Shown piece after piece: positions 43,922 through 53,717 of a stretch of 64,000 bases of DNA (position 1 is its first letter; the number at the start of each line of letters is the position of its first letter). Both the position numbers and the translations under genes were made by a program. The stretch lies in contig NZ_CP156060.1 in NCBI RefSeq assembly GCF_039778605.1, forward strand, positions 1,364,001 through 1,428,000, in the 5' to 3' direction. This DNA comes from Flavobacterium sp. WV_118_3 (GTDB lineage Bacteria; Bacteroidota; Bacteroidia; Flavobacteriales; Flavobacteriaceae). Below the pieces are notes generated by a model. It did no database searches and was not told the DNA's origin. It worked only from the letters and a program-made list of their open reading frames with translations.

Positions 43922-46219
43922 ATGAAGATTACAGTTATTGGTGGCGGACCCGGTGGTTTATACTTCTCAATCCTTACCAAAAAAGCATTACCCCATTGCC
44001 AGATTGACTTATATGAACGCAATAAAGCAGACGATAGTTTTGGTTTTGGCGTCGTTTTTTCCGATGAAACCTTAAGTGAATTCTTAACCAAAGATCCCAA
44101 ATCATACGAATTAATACGCAGTCGCTTTGCGTATTGGGACGATCTGGATGTCGCCCGCGACGGTGAAGTGGTACGCATTACCGGTAATGGTTTTTGCGGT
44201 TGTTCTCGCAAAACATTATTGGAGTTACTACAGCAGCGTTGCCGCGAAGAAGGAGTTAACCTGCATTTCGAGTCCAATATCACCGATCTCTCTCCATTTA
44301 GCGATAGCGACTATATCGTAATCTCCGACGGAATTAACAGTATTTTCCGCGATCAGATGCCGGAAGCATTCGGTACGCAAAAGACACTCAAAAACAATCG
44401 TTTTGTATGGATGGGTTCTACGCGACCATTGGATGCTTTTACGTATTTTTTCCGAACCACACCATATGGAACATTGGTAGCGCATACCTATCAATATGAA
44501 GCCGGACGTAGTACCTGGATTTTTGAATGCTCAGATGAAACCTGGCAAAAAGCCGGTTTTTCGGAAACCGATGAAGCCGACACTATTCTAAAACTGGAAA
44601 ATCTATTTAAAGAAGAACTCGACGGTCATTCACTGATCTCCAACCGTTCGCATTGGCGACAGTTTCCGGCGATTACCAATTCCAACTGGCATAAAGACAA
44701 TATTGTTTTATTGGGCGATGCCAAAGCGACGGCGCACTACTCCATCGGTTCCGGTACCAAACTGGCCATGGAATGTGCTATTGCGCTTTCGGAAGCCGTT
44801 AGCAATCATCAAACTGACACCAAATCAGCATTTGATCAATACGAAAAAGTACGCCGTAATCGCGTCGAAATGATCCAATATGCCGCAAATGTATCGTTAG
44901 ATTGGTTTGAACATATGGACCGACACAACCAACACGATTTTATGCAGTTTGCTTTTGGCGTGATGACACGATCCAAAAAAGTAACCTTTGAAAATATGGC
45001 CTTACGCGATAGTACCTTTACACAAAAAGTATTATCCGAATTTAATACTAAAAATCAAAATAAACCCGAAACACCGGCCGCATTTACACCGTTTCAATTA
45101 CGGGATATGGTGGTAAAAAACCGAATTGTGATGAGTCCGATGGGACAATATTCTGCCGAAAACGGTTTGGTTTCCGATTGGCATTTTATGCATTACGGAT
45201 CGCGTGCCACAGGTGGTGTTGGTCTGATTTTAACCGAGATGACAGCCATTTCAGAAACCGGACGTATCACTTTAGGTTGCCCAGGCATTTACACTAAAGA
45301 ACAAGCCGTTAACTGGAAAAAAATAACGGATTTTATTCATCAAAATTCCGACTCTAAGATAGGCATTCAACTGGGACATTCCGGGCGAAAAGGTGCCATT
45401 AAAAAACCGTGGGAAGGAACACAGGAACCCCTTGAAAATCCGTGGAACTTATTATCCGCTTCGGCAATCGCTTATACTGAAAAAATGGCCATTCCAAAAG
45501 AAATGGATCTTCAGGACATGGAACAAATTTTAAACGAATTTGTACAGGCAACCAAAAACGCCGACGAAGCCGGTTTTGACATGATCGAACTTCAGGCGCA
45601 TCACGGCTTTCTGTTAGCTTCTTTCCTATCGCCGTTAACCAACAAACGTCAGGATAGTTTTGGTGGTAGTATCGAAAACCGTTTAAAATTCCCTTTACTG
45701 GTTTTTACAGCGATGCGTACTGCATTTCCGGAACACAAACCGATGTCGGTACGTATTTCGGCATCCGACTGGGCCGAAAACGGACTTACGGAAGCAGACA
45801 GTATTCTAATTGCTCAGGCGTTTAAAAATGCGGGTGCCGATATTATCAACGTTTCCACCGGAAATACGGTAGCCAATCAACAACCGCTTATGGGGAGAAT
45901 GTGGCAAACACCTTTTTCCGATACAATTCGCAATACGGTTTCCATTCCTACCATTACCACTGGTTATATTCAGGATATTGATCAAATCAATACCATCCTT
46001 TTAAATGGCCGTGCCGATCTGGTTGCCTTGGGAAGACCTTTGTTACTTGATGCGAATTTTGTTCGAAATGCACAGGCATACGAGCAGTATCAAACGGATG
46101 ATATCCCAAAACAATACCGTATGGGCATTTCGCATTTATATCCGTTAAAGGGTTCCGAACGAAAAGCAACCGAAGGCATGAAAAAATTACTGAAACCGGA
46201 AAGCCATAAAAAAGCCTGA
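43922..46219 (+). CDS. Salicylyl-CoA 5-hydroxylase / 2-aminobenzoyl-CoA monooxygenase-reductase fusion
   Basis: The first 380 residues form a class A FAD monooxygenase (ITVIGGGPGGLYFSI at the start, GFGVVFSDETL, and later VLLGDAKATAHYSIGSGTK for FAD ribityl binding). From about 385 an old-yellow-enzyme domain follows (PFQLRDMVVKNRIVMSPMGQ, IGIQLGHSGRKGA, FDMIELQAHHGFLLASFLSP). This exact fusion is known from 2-aminobenzoyl-CoA monooxygenase/reductase and from proteins named bifunctional salicylyl-CoA 5-hydroxylase/oxidoreductase. It hydroxylates C5 of an aryl-CoA. Which ring substituent (NH2 or OH) cannot be told from the sequence by eye. Confidence 0.9.
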   Translation: MKITVIGGGPGGLYFSILTKKALPHCQIDLYERNKADDSFGFGVVFSDETLSEFLTKDPKSYELIRSRFAYWDDLDVARDGEVVRITGNGFCGCSRKTLLELLQQRCREEGVNLHFESNITDLSPFSDSDYIVISDGINSIFRDQMPEAFGTQKTLKNNRFVWMGSTRPLDAFTYFFRTTPYGTLVAHTYQYEAGRSTWIFECSDETWQKAGFSETDEADTILKLENLFKEELDGHSLISNRSHWRQFPAITNSNWHKDNIVLLGDAKATAHYSIGSGTKLAMECAIALSEAVSNHQTDTKSAFDQYEKVRRNRVEMIQYAANVSLDWFEHMDRHNQHDFMQFAFGVMTRSKKVTFENMALRDSTFTQKVLSEFNTKNQNKPETPAAFTPFQLRDMVVKNRIVMSPMGQYSAENGLVSDWHFMHYGSRATGGVGLILTEMTAISETGRITLGCPGIYTKEQAVNWKKITDFIHQNSDSKIGIQLGHSGRKGAIKKPWEGTQEPLENPWNLLSASAIAYTEKMAIPKEMDLQDMEQILNEFVQATKNADEAGFDMIELQAHHGFLLASFLSPLTNKRQDSFGGSIENRLKFPLLVFTAMRTAFPEHKPMSVRISASDWAENGLTEADSILIAQAFKNAGADIINVSTGNTVANQQPLMGRMWQTPFSDTIRNTVSIPTITTGYIQDIDQINTILLNGRADLVALGRPLLLDANFVRNAQAYEQYQTDDIPKQYRMGISHLYPLKGSERKATEGMKKLLKPESHKKA

Positions 46220-46249
46220 TACAACACCAACTGTTTAACTACCCCAAAA

Positions 46250-47854
46250 ATGAATCATTACCACGATAATTTCGCACATGATAAACTTCCGGCTTTAAAA
46301 CTACAGCCGGAATATCTTTTTGATCATCCGGATTTTGAGTTCCCCGAAAACCTGAACTGCGTTGCGCCTTTACTGGATATCCATATTAAGGAAGGTCGCG
46401 GCAATCAAATCGCAATCCGCACGTTTGATTCGGTTTGGACCTATCAGGACTTATACGACAAAGCCAATCAGATTGCCAATTACCTGATCGACGATACCGG
46501 TTTTGTTTCCGGAAATCGGGTTTTAATCCGTTCTGCCAATAATCCGAAGTTTGTAGCTTCCTGGTTTGCAGTATTAAAAGCCGGTGGTATCGTAGTAGCC
46601 ACAATGCCTTTATTACGGGAAAAAGAATTGTCCGTAATGATTGAAAGTGCGCAGATTAGTCATGCTTTTTGCGATTACCGCCTACGGGATGAAATGGATC
46701 TGGTAACAGAACCTGCCTTAAAAAAAGTCATCTATTTTGACGGTTCTGAACAAAGTGATCAGGAGCTTGAAAAAGCAATCGCCGAAAAATCGATACAATT
46801 TGAGAACTATCCTACCCGATCGGATTCCATATCTTTAATCGGATTTACTTCCGGCACGACCGGGAAACCTAAAATGACCGCTCATTTTCATCGGGATGTA
46901 ATCCTGATCTGTGAAGCTTTTCCAAAATATTCACTACAACCCAAACCGGATGACGTTTTTACCGGAAGTCCGCCGCTAGGATTTACATTCGGTTTGGGCG
47001 GATTGGTATTATTCCCGTTCTATTATGGCGCGTCGACTTTTTTAATTGAAAAACCAAGCCCGGAACTATTACTTGAGGCGATTCAGAAATACAAAATAAC
47101 GGTTTGCTTTACGGCTCCGACCGCCTGGCGTATTTTGACCACAAAAGTTAAAGATTATGATATTTCTTCGTTACGAAAGTGTATTTCTGCCGGAGAAACA
47201 TTACCTTTAAAGGTATGGGAAGACTGGTATAATGCCACCGGACTAAAAATTATTGACGGAATTGGTGCAACCGAAATGCTGCATATTTTTATTTCGTCTA
47301 ACGAAGACAATATGAAAAAAGGCGCTACCGGTGTACCCATTCATGGTTATGAAGCCAAAATCGTGGATAAAAAAGGAAACGAAGTGCCAACCAACGAACC
47401 CGGAAGGCTCGCCGTTCGTGGGATTACCGGTTGTCGTTATTTAAACCGTACCGACAAACAGAAAGAATATGTACAAAATGGCTGGAATCTAACCGGAGAT
47501 ATTTTCCGAAAAGACGAAGACGGTTATTTCTGGTTTGTAGCCCGCGGAGACGACATGATCATTTCATCAGGCTATAATATTGCTGCCATTGAAGTAGAAA
47601 ATGTATTGCTCACCCATCCGGAAATTGCCGAGTGTGCCGTAGTTGGATTGCCCGACGAAGAACGCGGCATGTTGGTCTGTTCCTATATTGTTTTAAAAGA
47701 CAAAACCAAAGCGGGTCCTGATTTGGGTAAAGCCATTCAAAACTGGTTTAAAGAAGTGGCAGCGCCCTATAAATATCCACGGGAAGTGCGTTTTATGGAC
47801 CATCTGCCCAAAACGGAAACCGGCAAAATACAGCGTTATAAACTAAAACAGTAA
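46250..47854 (+). CDS. Aryl-CoA ligase (2-aminobenzoate/benzoate type)
   Basis: This is an AMP-forming ligase of 534 aa: FTSGTTGKPKMTAHFHRD (P-loop), GIGATEMLHIFISS, NLTGDIFRKDEDGYFWFVAR and PKTETGKIQRYKL with the catalytic Lys. The GATEMLHIFISS motif is shared by benzoate and 2-aminobenzoate CoA ligases. It should form the CoA ester used by the preceding monooxygenase. Gaps of 30 bases before and 4 bases after keep it in the operon. Confidence 0.88.
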   Translation: MNHYHDNFAHDKLPALKLQPEYLFDHPDFEFPENLNCVAPLLDIHIKEGRGNQIAIRTFDSVWTYQDLYDKANQIANYLIDDTGFVSGNRVLIRSANNPKFVASWFAVLKAGGIVVATMPLLREKELSVMIESAQISHAFCDYRLRDEMDLVTEPALKKVIYFDGSEQSDQELEKAIAEKSIQFENYPTRSDSISLIGFTSGTTGKPKMTAHFHRDVILICEAFPKYSLQPKPDDVFTGSPPLGFTFGLGGLVLFPFYYGASTFLIEKPSPELLLEAIQKYKITVCFTAPTAWRILTTKVKDYDISSLRKCISAGETLPLKVWEDWYNATGLKIIDGIGATEMLHIFISSNEDNMKKGATGVPIHGYEAKIVDKKGNEVPTNEPGRLAVRGITGCRYLNRTDKQKEYVQNGWNLTGDIFRKDEDGYFWFVARGDDMIISSGYNIAAIEVENVLLTHPEIAECAVVGLPDEERGMLVCSYIVLKDKTKAGPDLGKAIQNWFKEVAAPYKYPREVRFMDHLPKTETGKIQRYKLKQ

Positions 47855-47858
47855 TACT

Positions 47859-49442
47859 ATGAGAAAAGCATTTGTAGTTTTTAGCATAACCGTTCTATCC
47901 ATTACGGCTATACTGATTTACGTCAATTGGAAATTCAGTTTTTTACTCTTAATTTTTATCCCGTTAGTGCTAATGGGACTGCACGATATGTACCAGTCCA
48001 AACAAAGTATCAAGCGTAACTTTCCATTATTGGGACGTATGCGGTATCTTTTGGAGTCCATCGGACCCGAAATGCGCCAGTATTTTATCGAAACCGATAC
48101 CGAGGGAAAACCTTTTAACCGACTACAGCGCAGTTTGGTTTACCAACGCAGTAAAAAAGAAACCGATTCGATGCCATTCGGAACGCAATTAAATGTATAC
48201 GAAACAGGCTATAAATGGATCAACCATAGTATCAAAGCGATTCCTTTCTCGGAAGTGGATTCCAATCCGAAAATTAAAATCGGATCGTCCCAATGCGAAA
48301 AACCTTATATGGCTAGCCTATTTAACATCAGTGCGATGAGTTACGGATCGCTGAGTAAAAATGCGATTCTGGCTTTAAATTCCGGTGCCAAACAAGGCGG
48401 TTTCTATCATAATACCGGCGAAGGTGGTCTTTCGCCCTATCATCTTGAAAGCGGAGGCGATATCGTATGGAACATCGGTACCGGTTATTTTAGTTGTCGT
48501 GATAACGAAGGACGATTTTCGTACGACGAGTTTACCAAAAGAGCCACATTGGACAATGTAAAAATGATTGAAATAAAATTCTCGCAAGGTGCGAAACCCG
48601 GACATGGTGGAATTTTACCCAAACAAAAAGTCACCGACGAAATCGCAGCGATCCGTTTGGTTCAAAAAGGACAGGATATCATCTCTCCGCCAAGGCATTC
48701 GGCTTTTAGCACACCTTTGGAATTAATGGATTTTATCAAACTCCTGCGAAAAGGTTCCGGTGGAAAACCAATCGGCATGAAAATCTGTATTGGTAACAAA
48801 TCGGAGTTTTTGGCCATTTGTAAAGCCATGGTACAAACGCAAACCTATTTCGATTTTATAACCGTAGACGGTGGCGAAGGTGGTACCGGTGCCGCACCTC
48901 AGGAATATTCCGATCACGTGGGAATGCCATTACGCGAAGCACTGGCCTTTGTTTACGATAGTTTAAACGGTTTTGGTATCAAAAATGAAATTAAAATCAT
49001 CGCCAGTGGTAAGGTTGTTACCGGTTTTGATATTATAAAATGCCTTTCTATCGGTGCCGATGTCTGTAATTCGGCACGGGGGATGATGTTTGCACTCGGT
49101 TGTATTCAAGCATTGGAATGTCATGCGAATACCTGTCCGACCGGTGTGGCGACTCAGGATCCAAAACTGGTAAAAGGATTGGTTCCCGAAGAAAAAAGTG
49201 TACGGGTTGCCCGTTTTCAGCACGAAACCGTAAAAAGTGCGATGGAATTAATGGCCTCCGCCGGACTTGAACATCCGGATGACGTCGATCGTACTGTGAT
49301 CAGCGCCCGTGTGAGCGGTACCAAAATCGAAACCTATTATGAAATGTACCCGGAAATTGAAAAAGGTTGCTTATTGAATGAGAATACCGTTCCGCAAGCT
49401 TTTCAATTTTTCTGGAAAAAGGCAACCGCCGAAAGTTTTTAA
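47859..49442 (+). CDS. FMN-binding glutamate synthase-family protein
   Basis: An N-terminal membrane anchor (two helices in residues 4-44) precedes a GltB-like TIM barrel with FMN and Fe-S cluster marks: NISAMSYGSLSKNAILALN, FITVDGGEGGTGAAPQEYSD, and CIQALECHANTCPTGVATQD. It lacks the amidotransferase domain of full glutamate synthase, so it would use free ammonia or do other FMN chemistry. Its place in a catabolic operon with a nitrilase suggests ammonia capture, but this is unproven. Confidence 0.85.
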   Translation: MRKAFVVFSITVLSITAILIYVNWKFSFLLLIFIPLVLMGLHDMYQSKQSIKRNFPLLGRMRYLLESIGPEMRQYFIETDTEGKPFNRLQRSLVYQRSKKETDSMPFGTQLNVYETGYKWINHSIKAIPFSEVDSNPKIKIGSSQCEKPYMASLFNISAMSYGSLSKNAILALNSGAKQGGFYHNTGEGGLSPYHLESGGDIVWNIGTGYFSCRDNEGRFSYDEFTKRATLDNVKMIEIKFSQGAKPGHGGILPKQKVTDEIAAIRLVQKGQDIISPPRHSAFSTPLELMDFIKLLRKGSGGKPIGMKICIGNKSEFLAICKAMVQTQTYFDFITVDGGEGGTGAAPQEYSDHVGMPLREALAFVYDSLNGFGIKNEIKIIASGKVVTGFDIIKCLSIGADVCNSARGMMFALGCIQALECHANTCPTGVATQDPKLVKGLVPEEKSVRVARFQHETVKSAMELMASAGLEHPDDVDRTVISARVSGTKIETYYEMYPEIEKGCLLNENTVPQAFQFFWKKATAESF

Positions 49443-49460
49443 TCCCCTATTATCCAAAAA

Positions 49461-49892
49461 ATGAATCACATCTTTATCAAAACCGAAAAAATACGCTTTC
49501 AACATGTCGATTATGCCGGCATTGTTTTTTATCCCCGTTTTCTCGAAATGCTCAACTGCCTTGTGGAAGACTGGTTTGAAGAAGCCTTAGGTCGTCCTTT
49601 TTCGAAAATGCATGAAACCAACGGTATCCCAACCGTCGATTTAAAAGTACAGTTTAAAAAAGCCGCCCGATTAGGCGAAACACTCACTAAGAAATTATGG
49701 GTCAAACATCTCGGTGGCGCTTCCATACTATGCGGTTTCCGGTTTGAAGATGAAACCGGGATAACGTGTCTGGAAGGCGAAGTTACCCTGGTCAATGTCG
49801 CTTTTAATCCAAACCGGGATGGGATTAAAGCCGAGGCTTTTAACGACGATATGAAACACAAAATAAACCAATACTTGCTGGTTACACTATAA
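49461..49892 (+). CDS. Acyl-CoA thioesterase, 4-hydroxybenzoyl-CoA type
   Basis: This 143-aa hotdog-fold protein has the active-site motif HVDYAGIVFYPRFLEM (Asp17), as in 4-hydroxybenzoyl-CoA thioesterase and YbgC. In this operon it likely releases the hydroxylated aromatic acid from CoA after ring hydroxylation, providing the substrate for the cupin dioxygenase. Confidence 0.88.
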   Translation: MNHIFIKTEKIRFQHVDYAGIVFYPRFLEMLNCLVEDWFEEALGRPFSKMHETNGIPTVDLKVQFKKAARLGETLTKKLWVKHLGGASILCGFRFEDETGITCLEGEVTLVNVAFNPNRDGIKAEAFNDDMKHKINQYLLVTL

Positions 49893-49915
49893 CCCTACTA
49901 AACCTCAAAACTAAA

Positions 49916-50896
49916 ATGGAATTTTCAAAGTTTAAAGCGGCAACCGTTCAAACAGCTCCGGTTTTTCTAAATGTGGAAAAAACAGTCGACAAAGCCATTT
50001 CGATTATCCGGGAAGCCGCAGCCAACGGCGCGGAATTAATCGCTTTTCCGGAAGTATTCGTCGCCGGTTATCCGTACTGGAATTGGATTATGACTCCGGT
50101 ACAAGGAAGCAAATGGTACGAAAGACTCTATAAAAATTCTGTTGCAGCAGACGATCCGGAAATCAAACGAATCGAACAAGCCGCACGGGAAAACAATATC
50201 CATGTTGTAATCGGCATTAACGAACGTGGCACCAGTTATGGTGAAATTTACAACACCAACCTTATCATCGACAATACTGGTCAGCTGATTGGAAAACACC
50301 GAAAATTGGTACCGACCTGGGCGGAAAAACTCACCTGGACTTCCGGTGATGGTTCTTCACTAAAAGTATATCCAACCAAAATAGGTCCGATCGGAACACT
50401 GGCTTGTGGTGAAAACACCAATACACTAGCACGGTTTACATTGTTATCGCAAGGTGAACTCATCCATATTGCGAATTACATTTCGCTACCGGTTGCACCA
50501 CCCGATTATAATATGGCCGAAGCAATCAAAATTCGCGCAGCAGCCCATTCCTTCGAAGGAAAGCTGTTTACCATTGTATCCTGTTCGACCATTTCTCAGG
50601 AGATTATGGACATTTTAAAAGAAGACGTTCCGGATGCCGAAACCTTATTGACCCGAAAAAATTCCGCTTTTTCCGGATTTATCGGCCCGAATGGCGCAGT
50701 GATTGGCGAACCCATTATCGATGACGACGGGATTGCTTACGCCGAAATCGACCTGTCAAAATGCATTCAGCCCAAGCAAATGCACGATATATTAGGGCAT
50801 TATAACCGTTTTGATATTTTCGATTTACGCGTAAATACCGCTCCTACCCGAAAAATCACCTTTATTAATTCACACGAAGCCTTTAACGCTAAATAA
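49916..50896 (+). CDS. Nitrilase-superfamily C-N hydrolase
   Basis: The Glu-Lys-Cys triad is complete: Glu46 (FPEVFVAGYPYWNW), Lys130 (HRKLVPTWAEK) and Cys164 (LACGENTN). The length of 326 aa and GYPYW fit nitrilases proper. The CGENTN nucleophile motif instead of CWEH marks a separate subgroup whose substrates I cannot name. It could make the aromatic acid from a nitrile, or act as an amidase on a ring-cleavage product. Confidence 0.88.
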   Translation: MEFSKFKAATVQTAPVFLNVEKTVDKAISIIREAAANGAELIAFPEVFVAGYPYWNWIMTPVQGSKWYERLYKNSVAADDPEIKRIEQAARENNIHVVIGINERGTSYGEIYNTNLIIDNTGQLIGKHRKLVPTWAEKLTWTSGDGSSLKVYPTKIGPIGTLACGENTNTLARFTLLSQGELIHIANYISLPVAPPDYNMAEAIKIRAAAHSFEGKLFTIVSCSTISQEIMDILKEDVPDAETLLTRKNSAFSGFIGPNGAVIGEPIIDDDGIAYAEIDLSKCIQPKQMHDILGHYNRFDIFDLRVNTAPTRKITFINSHEAFNAK

Positions 50897-50898
50897 CC

Positions 50899-52014
50899 AT
50901 GAAAGATCAATTTAATGATGACGTCATCGGGAGAGCCCGGGTAAAAGACACCCCGGAACTCGAAGCCTATTATAAAGAACTGGAAACACTTGGTGCCGGT
51001 GCCTTATGGACCGTTGCTAACGATATTGAACCCTGGGAACCGCGAACGTCTTCCGTTCCGATGCTATGGAAATACGAAAACCTGCGCGAACTGGTCTTAA
51101 AATCATCCGAGCTCGTAACCCCCGAACAAGCCGGACGTCGTGTGGTCTATCTGGTCAATGACAAACGCAAAGACGTAAGTGCGGCCGTTGGATGGCTGTA
51201 CACCGGAATACAGGTTACCCGTCCCGGAGAAAGCACTTCGGCACACCGACACAAAGCATCGGCACTTCGTTTTATTATGGAAGGCTCCGGTGGTTATACC
51301 GTTGTAGACGGTAATAAAATTATGCTGGAAGTAAACGATTTTGTGATCACTCCAAATTCCACCTGGCACGAACACGGTGTAGCGGAAAACGGAAAAACCT
51401 GTATCTGGCAGGACGGATTAGATATTCCGCTAGTAAATGCTTTAGAAGCCAACGATTATGCCGTTTTTGACGGTAAGCAACCGCTCGAAGCACCTTTGAA
51501 TTATTCCCCGTTAACCTATGGCGGAGCGGGACTAATTCCCGCCGATACCGTTTGGAACAAACCCTATTCTCCCCTTTTTAAATATTCATGGACATCGGTT
51601 TATCCGGCATTACTGGAAGCCGAAAAAGTAAACGAAGGTTCACCTTACGACGGCATCATCATGGATTACACCAACCCGCTAACCGGTGGACCGGTTATGC
51701 CAACCATGGGTGCGTCCATGCAATTGTTACGCCCGGGCCAACATACCAAAGCCCACAAACATACCGGATCGATCGTGTACCAATGTGCCAAAGGTAACGG
51801 TTATTCCATTATCGGTGGAAAACGATACGACTGGAAAGAACGGGATATTTTCTGCGTACCTTCCTGGGTTTTCCACGAACACGTAAATCTTTCCGAAACC
51901 GAAGATGCCTGTTTATTTTCGTTTAACGACCTTCCAGTGATCAAATCATTAGGCCTCTATCAGGAACAAGCTTATACCGACAATAACGGATACCAAATAG
52001 TAAATAATTTATAA
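50899..52014 (+). CDS. Gentisate 1,2-dioxygenase-like bicupin
   Basis: Two cupin domains are present. The first has the metal ligands H116-R-H118 (SAHRHKASALRFIMEGSGG) and H157-E-H159 (WHEHG). The second has AHKHTGSIVYQCAKGNGY and WVFHEHVN. The family includes gentisate, 1-hydroxy-2-naphthoate, salicylate and 5-hydroxyanthranilate ring-cleaving dioxygenases. It starts 2 bases after the nitrilase-like gene and abuts the FAA hydrolase gene, fitting ring cleavage to maleylpyruvate or its amino analogue. Confidence 0.88.
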   Translation: MKDQFNDDVIGRARVKDTPELEAYYKELETLGAGALWTVANDIEPWEPRTSSVPMLWKYENLRELVLKSSELVTPEQAGRRVVYLVNDKRKDVSAAVGWLYTGIQVTRPGESTSAHRHKASALRFIMEGSGGYTVVDGNKIMLEVNDFVITPNSTWHEHGVAENGKTCIWQDGLDIPLVNALEANDYAVFDGKQPLEAPLNYSPLTYGGAGLIPADTVWNKPYSPLFKYSWTSVYPALLEAEKVNEGSPYDGIIMDYTNPLTGGPVMPTMGASMQLLRPGQHTKAHKHTGSIVYQCAKGNGYSIIGGKRYDWKERDIFCVPSWVFHEHVNLSETEDACLFSFNDLPVIKSLGLYQEQAYTDNNGYQIVNNL

Positions 52015-52926
52015 ATGAAACTCGCTACCTACAGAATTAACCATACCGCTCCCCGTTTGGGAGTTGTTCAGGACAATCATATGATTGACCTGGAAGATGT
52101 TGCCAAAATCAAAGAAGAAACCCTGCCGTTAACGATGCTGGAATTGATCGATGCCGGATTGGATGAGGTACACCGTATCCAGCAATTAATCGACAGCTTA
52201 ACAGACGAAGAAAAAAGCAATTGCTACTACCCTTTGTCAAATGTTACCTTTTTAGCTCCGATTCCAAAACCGCGTAAAAACATCATCGGAATTGGTCTTA
52301 ATTATACCGAACACGTGGCCGAAAGTGCCCGTACACTCGACACTTCCAAAGAATTACCACAACAACCCGTTATTTTTTCAAAGCCACCAACGGCCGTTAT
52401 CGGAACCGATGACTATATCATCCATAACCCGAAATTAACGCAGCAATTGGACTGGGAAGTGGAATTAGCGGTGATCATCGGAAAAAAAGGCAAATATGTT
52501 CCGAAAGAAGAAGCCTTGGATCATGTTTTCGGTTATACGGTGATCAACGATATTAGCGCACGGGATTGTCGTCGTTCCGGACAATGGATCGTTTCAAAAG
52601 GACAAGATACCTTTGCGCCTATGGGACCGGTTTTGGTGACCAAAGATGAAATTCCGGATCCACATAACCTAAACCTTTCCTTGACGCTAAATGGTGTTGA
52701 AAAACAAAGCTCCAACACCAAATTTATGCTCTTTAACATTAATGATCTGATTGAAGATTTAAGTACGGTTTTCACCCTTGAACCGGGCGATATCATTGCT
52801 ACCGGAACACCGGCTGGTGTAGGCGCCGGAAGAGCTCCTCAGGAATGGATGTGGGATGGCGATATCGTTAAAGCTACAGTTGAAAAAATAGGAACTATAA
52901 CGAATACTATCAAAAAGTTAAACTAA
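52015..52926 (+). CDS. Fumarylacetoacetate hydrolase-family hydrolase
   Basis: The C-terminal two thirds is the FAH fold: IIGIGLNYTEHVAE, QPVIFSKPPTAVIG, DWEVELAVIIGKKG, INDISARDCRRSGQW and EPGDIIATGTPAGVG. The acidic metal ligands are in place. It begins directly after the dioxygenase stop (TAA then ATG). It probably splits fumaryl- or maleylpyruvate to pyruvate and a C4 diacid. Confidence 0.92.
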   Translation: MKLATYRINHTAPRLGVVQDNHMIDLEDVAKIKEETLPLTMLELIDAGLDEVHRIQQLIDSLTDEEKSNCYYPLSNVTFLAPIPKPRKNIIGIGLNYTEHVAESARTLDTSKELPQQPVIFSKPPTAVIGTDDYIIHNPKLTQQLDWEVELAVIIGKKGKYVPKEEALDHVFGYTVINDISARDCRRSGQWIVSKGQDTFAPMGPVLVTKDEIPDPHNLNLSLTLNGVEKQSSNTKFMLFNINDLIEDLSTVFTLEPGDIIATGTPAGVGAGRAPQEWMWDGDIVKATVEKIGTITNTIKKLN

Positions 52927-52946
52927 AAAAGAACAACTTTTATATA

Positions 52947-53696
52947 ATGAAAAAATACAGAATCGGCCAGATTGTTCCCAGTTCCAATATTACGATGGAA
53001 ACCGAAATCCCGGCTATTTTCCGTTCCCGTGAAACCCTGTTACCGGAACGTTTTACATTTCATTCGAGTCGGATGCGAATGAAAAAAGTAACCAAAGAAG
53101 AGTTGGAAGCCATGGATGCCATGAGCCTGAAATGTGCTCAGGAATTATCCGATGCTCATGTCGATGTAATGGGCTATGCCTGTCTGGTTGCCATTATGAG
53201 TATGGGACGTGGTTACCATTGTGTTTCGGAAGTAAACCTGCATCAGGAAACGGTACAAAACAACTTCCCTACACCAATAGTAACCAGTGCCGGAGCTTTG
53301 ATCAACGGATTAAAAGTACTTGGTGCCAAAAAAGTCGCCGTGATCACCCCATATATGCGTCCGTTAACCGATTTGGTGGTGGATTATATCGAACATCAAG
53401 GCTTTGAAGTAGTCGATTCCATTGCGTTGGAAATACCAGACAATCTTGAAGTTGCGGCTCAGGATCCGATGAATCTTTTGGAAATATACAAAAGACTTAA
53501 TCTGAACGGTGTAGATGTTATCGTTGCTTCGGCCTGCGTACAAATGCCTTCACTCGAAGCAATTGATCAAATTCAAAAAGAAACCGGAATTCCGGTTACT
53601 TCGGCGGCTGTTTGTACCACCTACGAGATGATGAAAAAATTAGGTTTGGAAGCCAAATCAGCAATCGGAGGCGAATTACTCAGCGGGAAATACTAA
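52947..53696 (+). CDS. Maleate cis-trans isomerase (Asp/Glu racemase superfamily)
   Basis: Residues IGQIVPSSNITMETEIP at the start, Cys79 (MGYACLVAIMSMG) and Cys197 (ASACVQMPS) agree with maleate isomerase, whose two cysteines sit at nearly the same positions. It turns maleate into fumarate without a thiol cofactor. As last gene of the operon it suggests that ring cleavage yields maleate, which then enters the TCA cycle as fumarate. An alternative is direct isomerisation of maleylpyruvate. Confidence 0.88.
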   Translation: MKKYRIGQIVPSSNITMETEIPAIFRSRETLLPERFTFHSSRMRMKKVTKEELEAMDAMSLKCAQELSDAHVDVMGYACLVAIMSMGRGYHCVSEVNLHQETVQNNFPTPIVTSAGALINGLKVLGAKKVAVITPYMRPLTDLVVDYIEHQGFEVVDSIALEIPDNLEVAAQDPMNLLEIYKRLNLNGVDVIVASACVQMPSLEAIDQIQKETGIPVTSAAVCTTYEMMKKLGLEAKSAIGGELLSGKY

Positions 53697-53717
53697 TATT
53701 CTCAATAACATTTCGTT

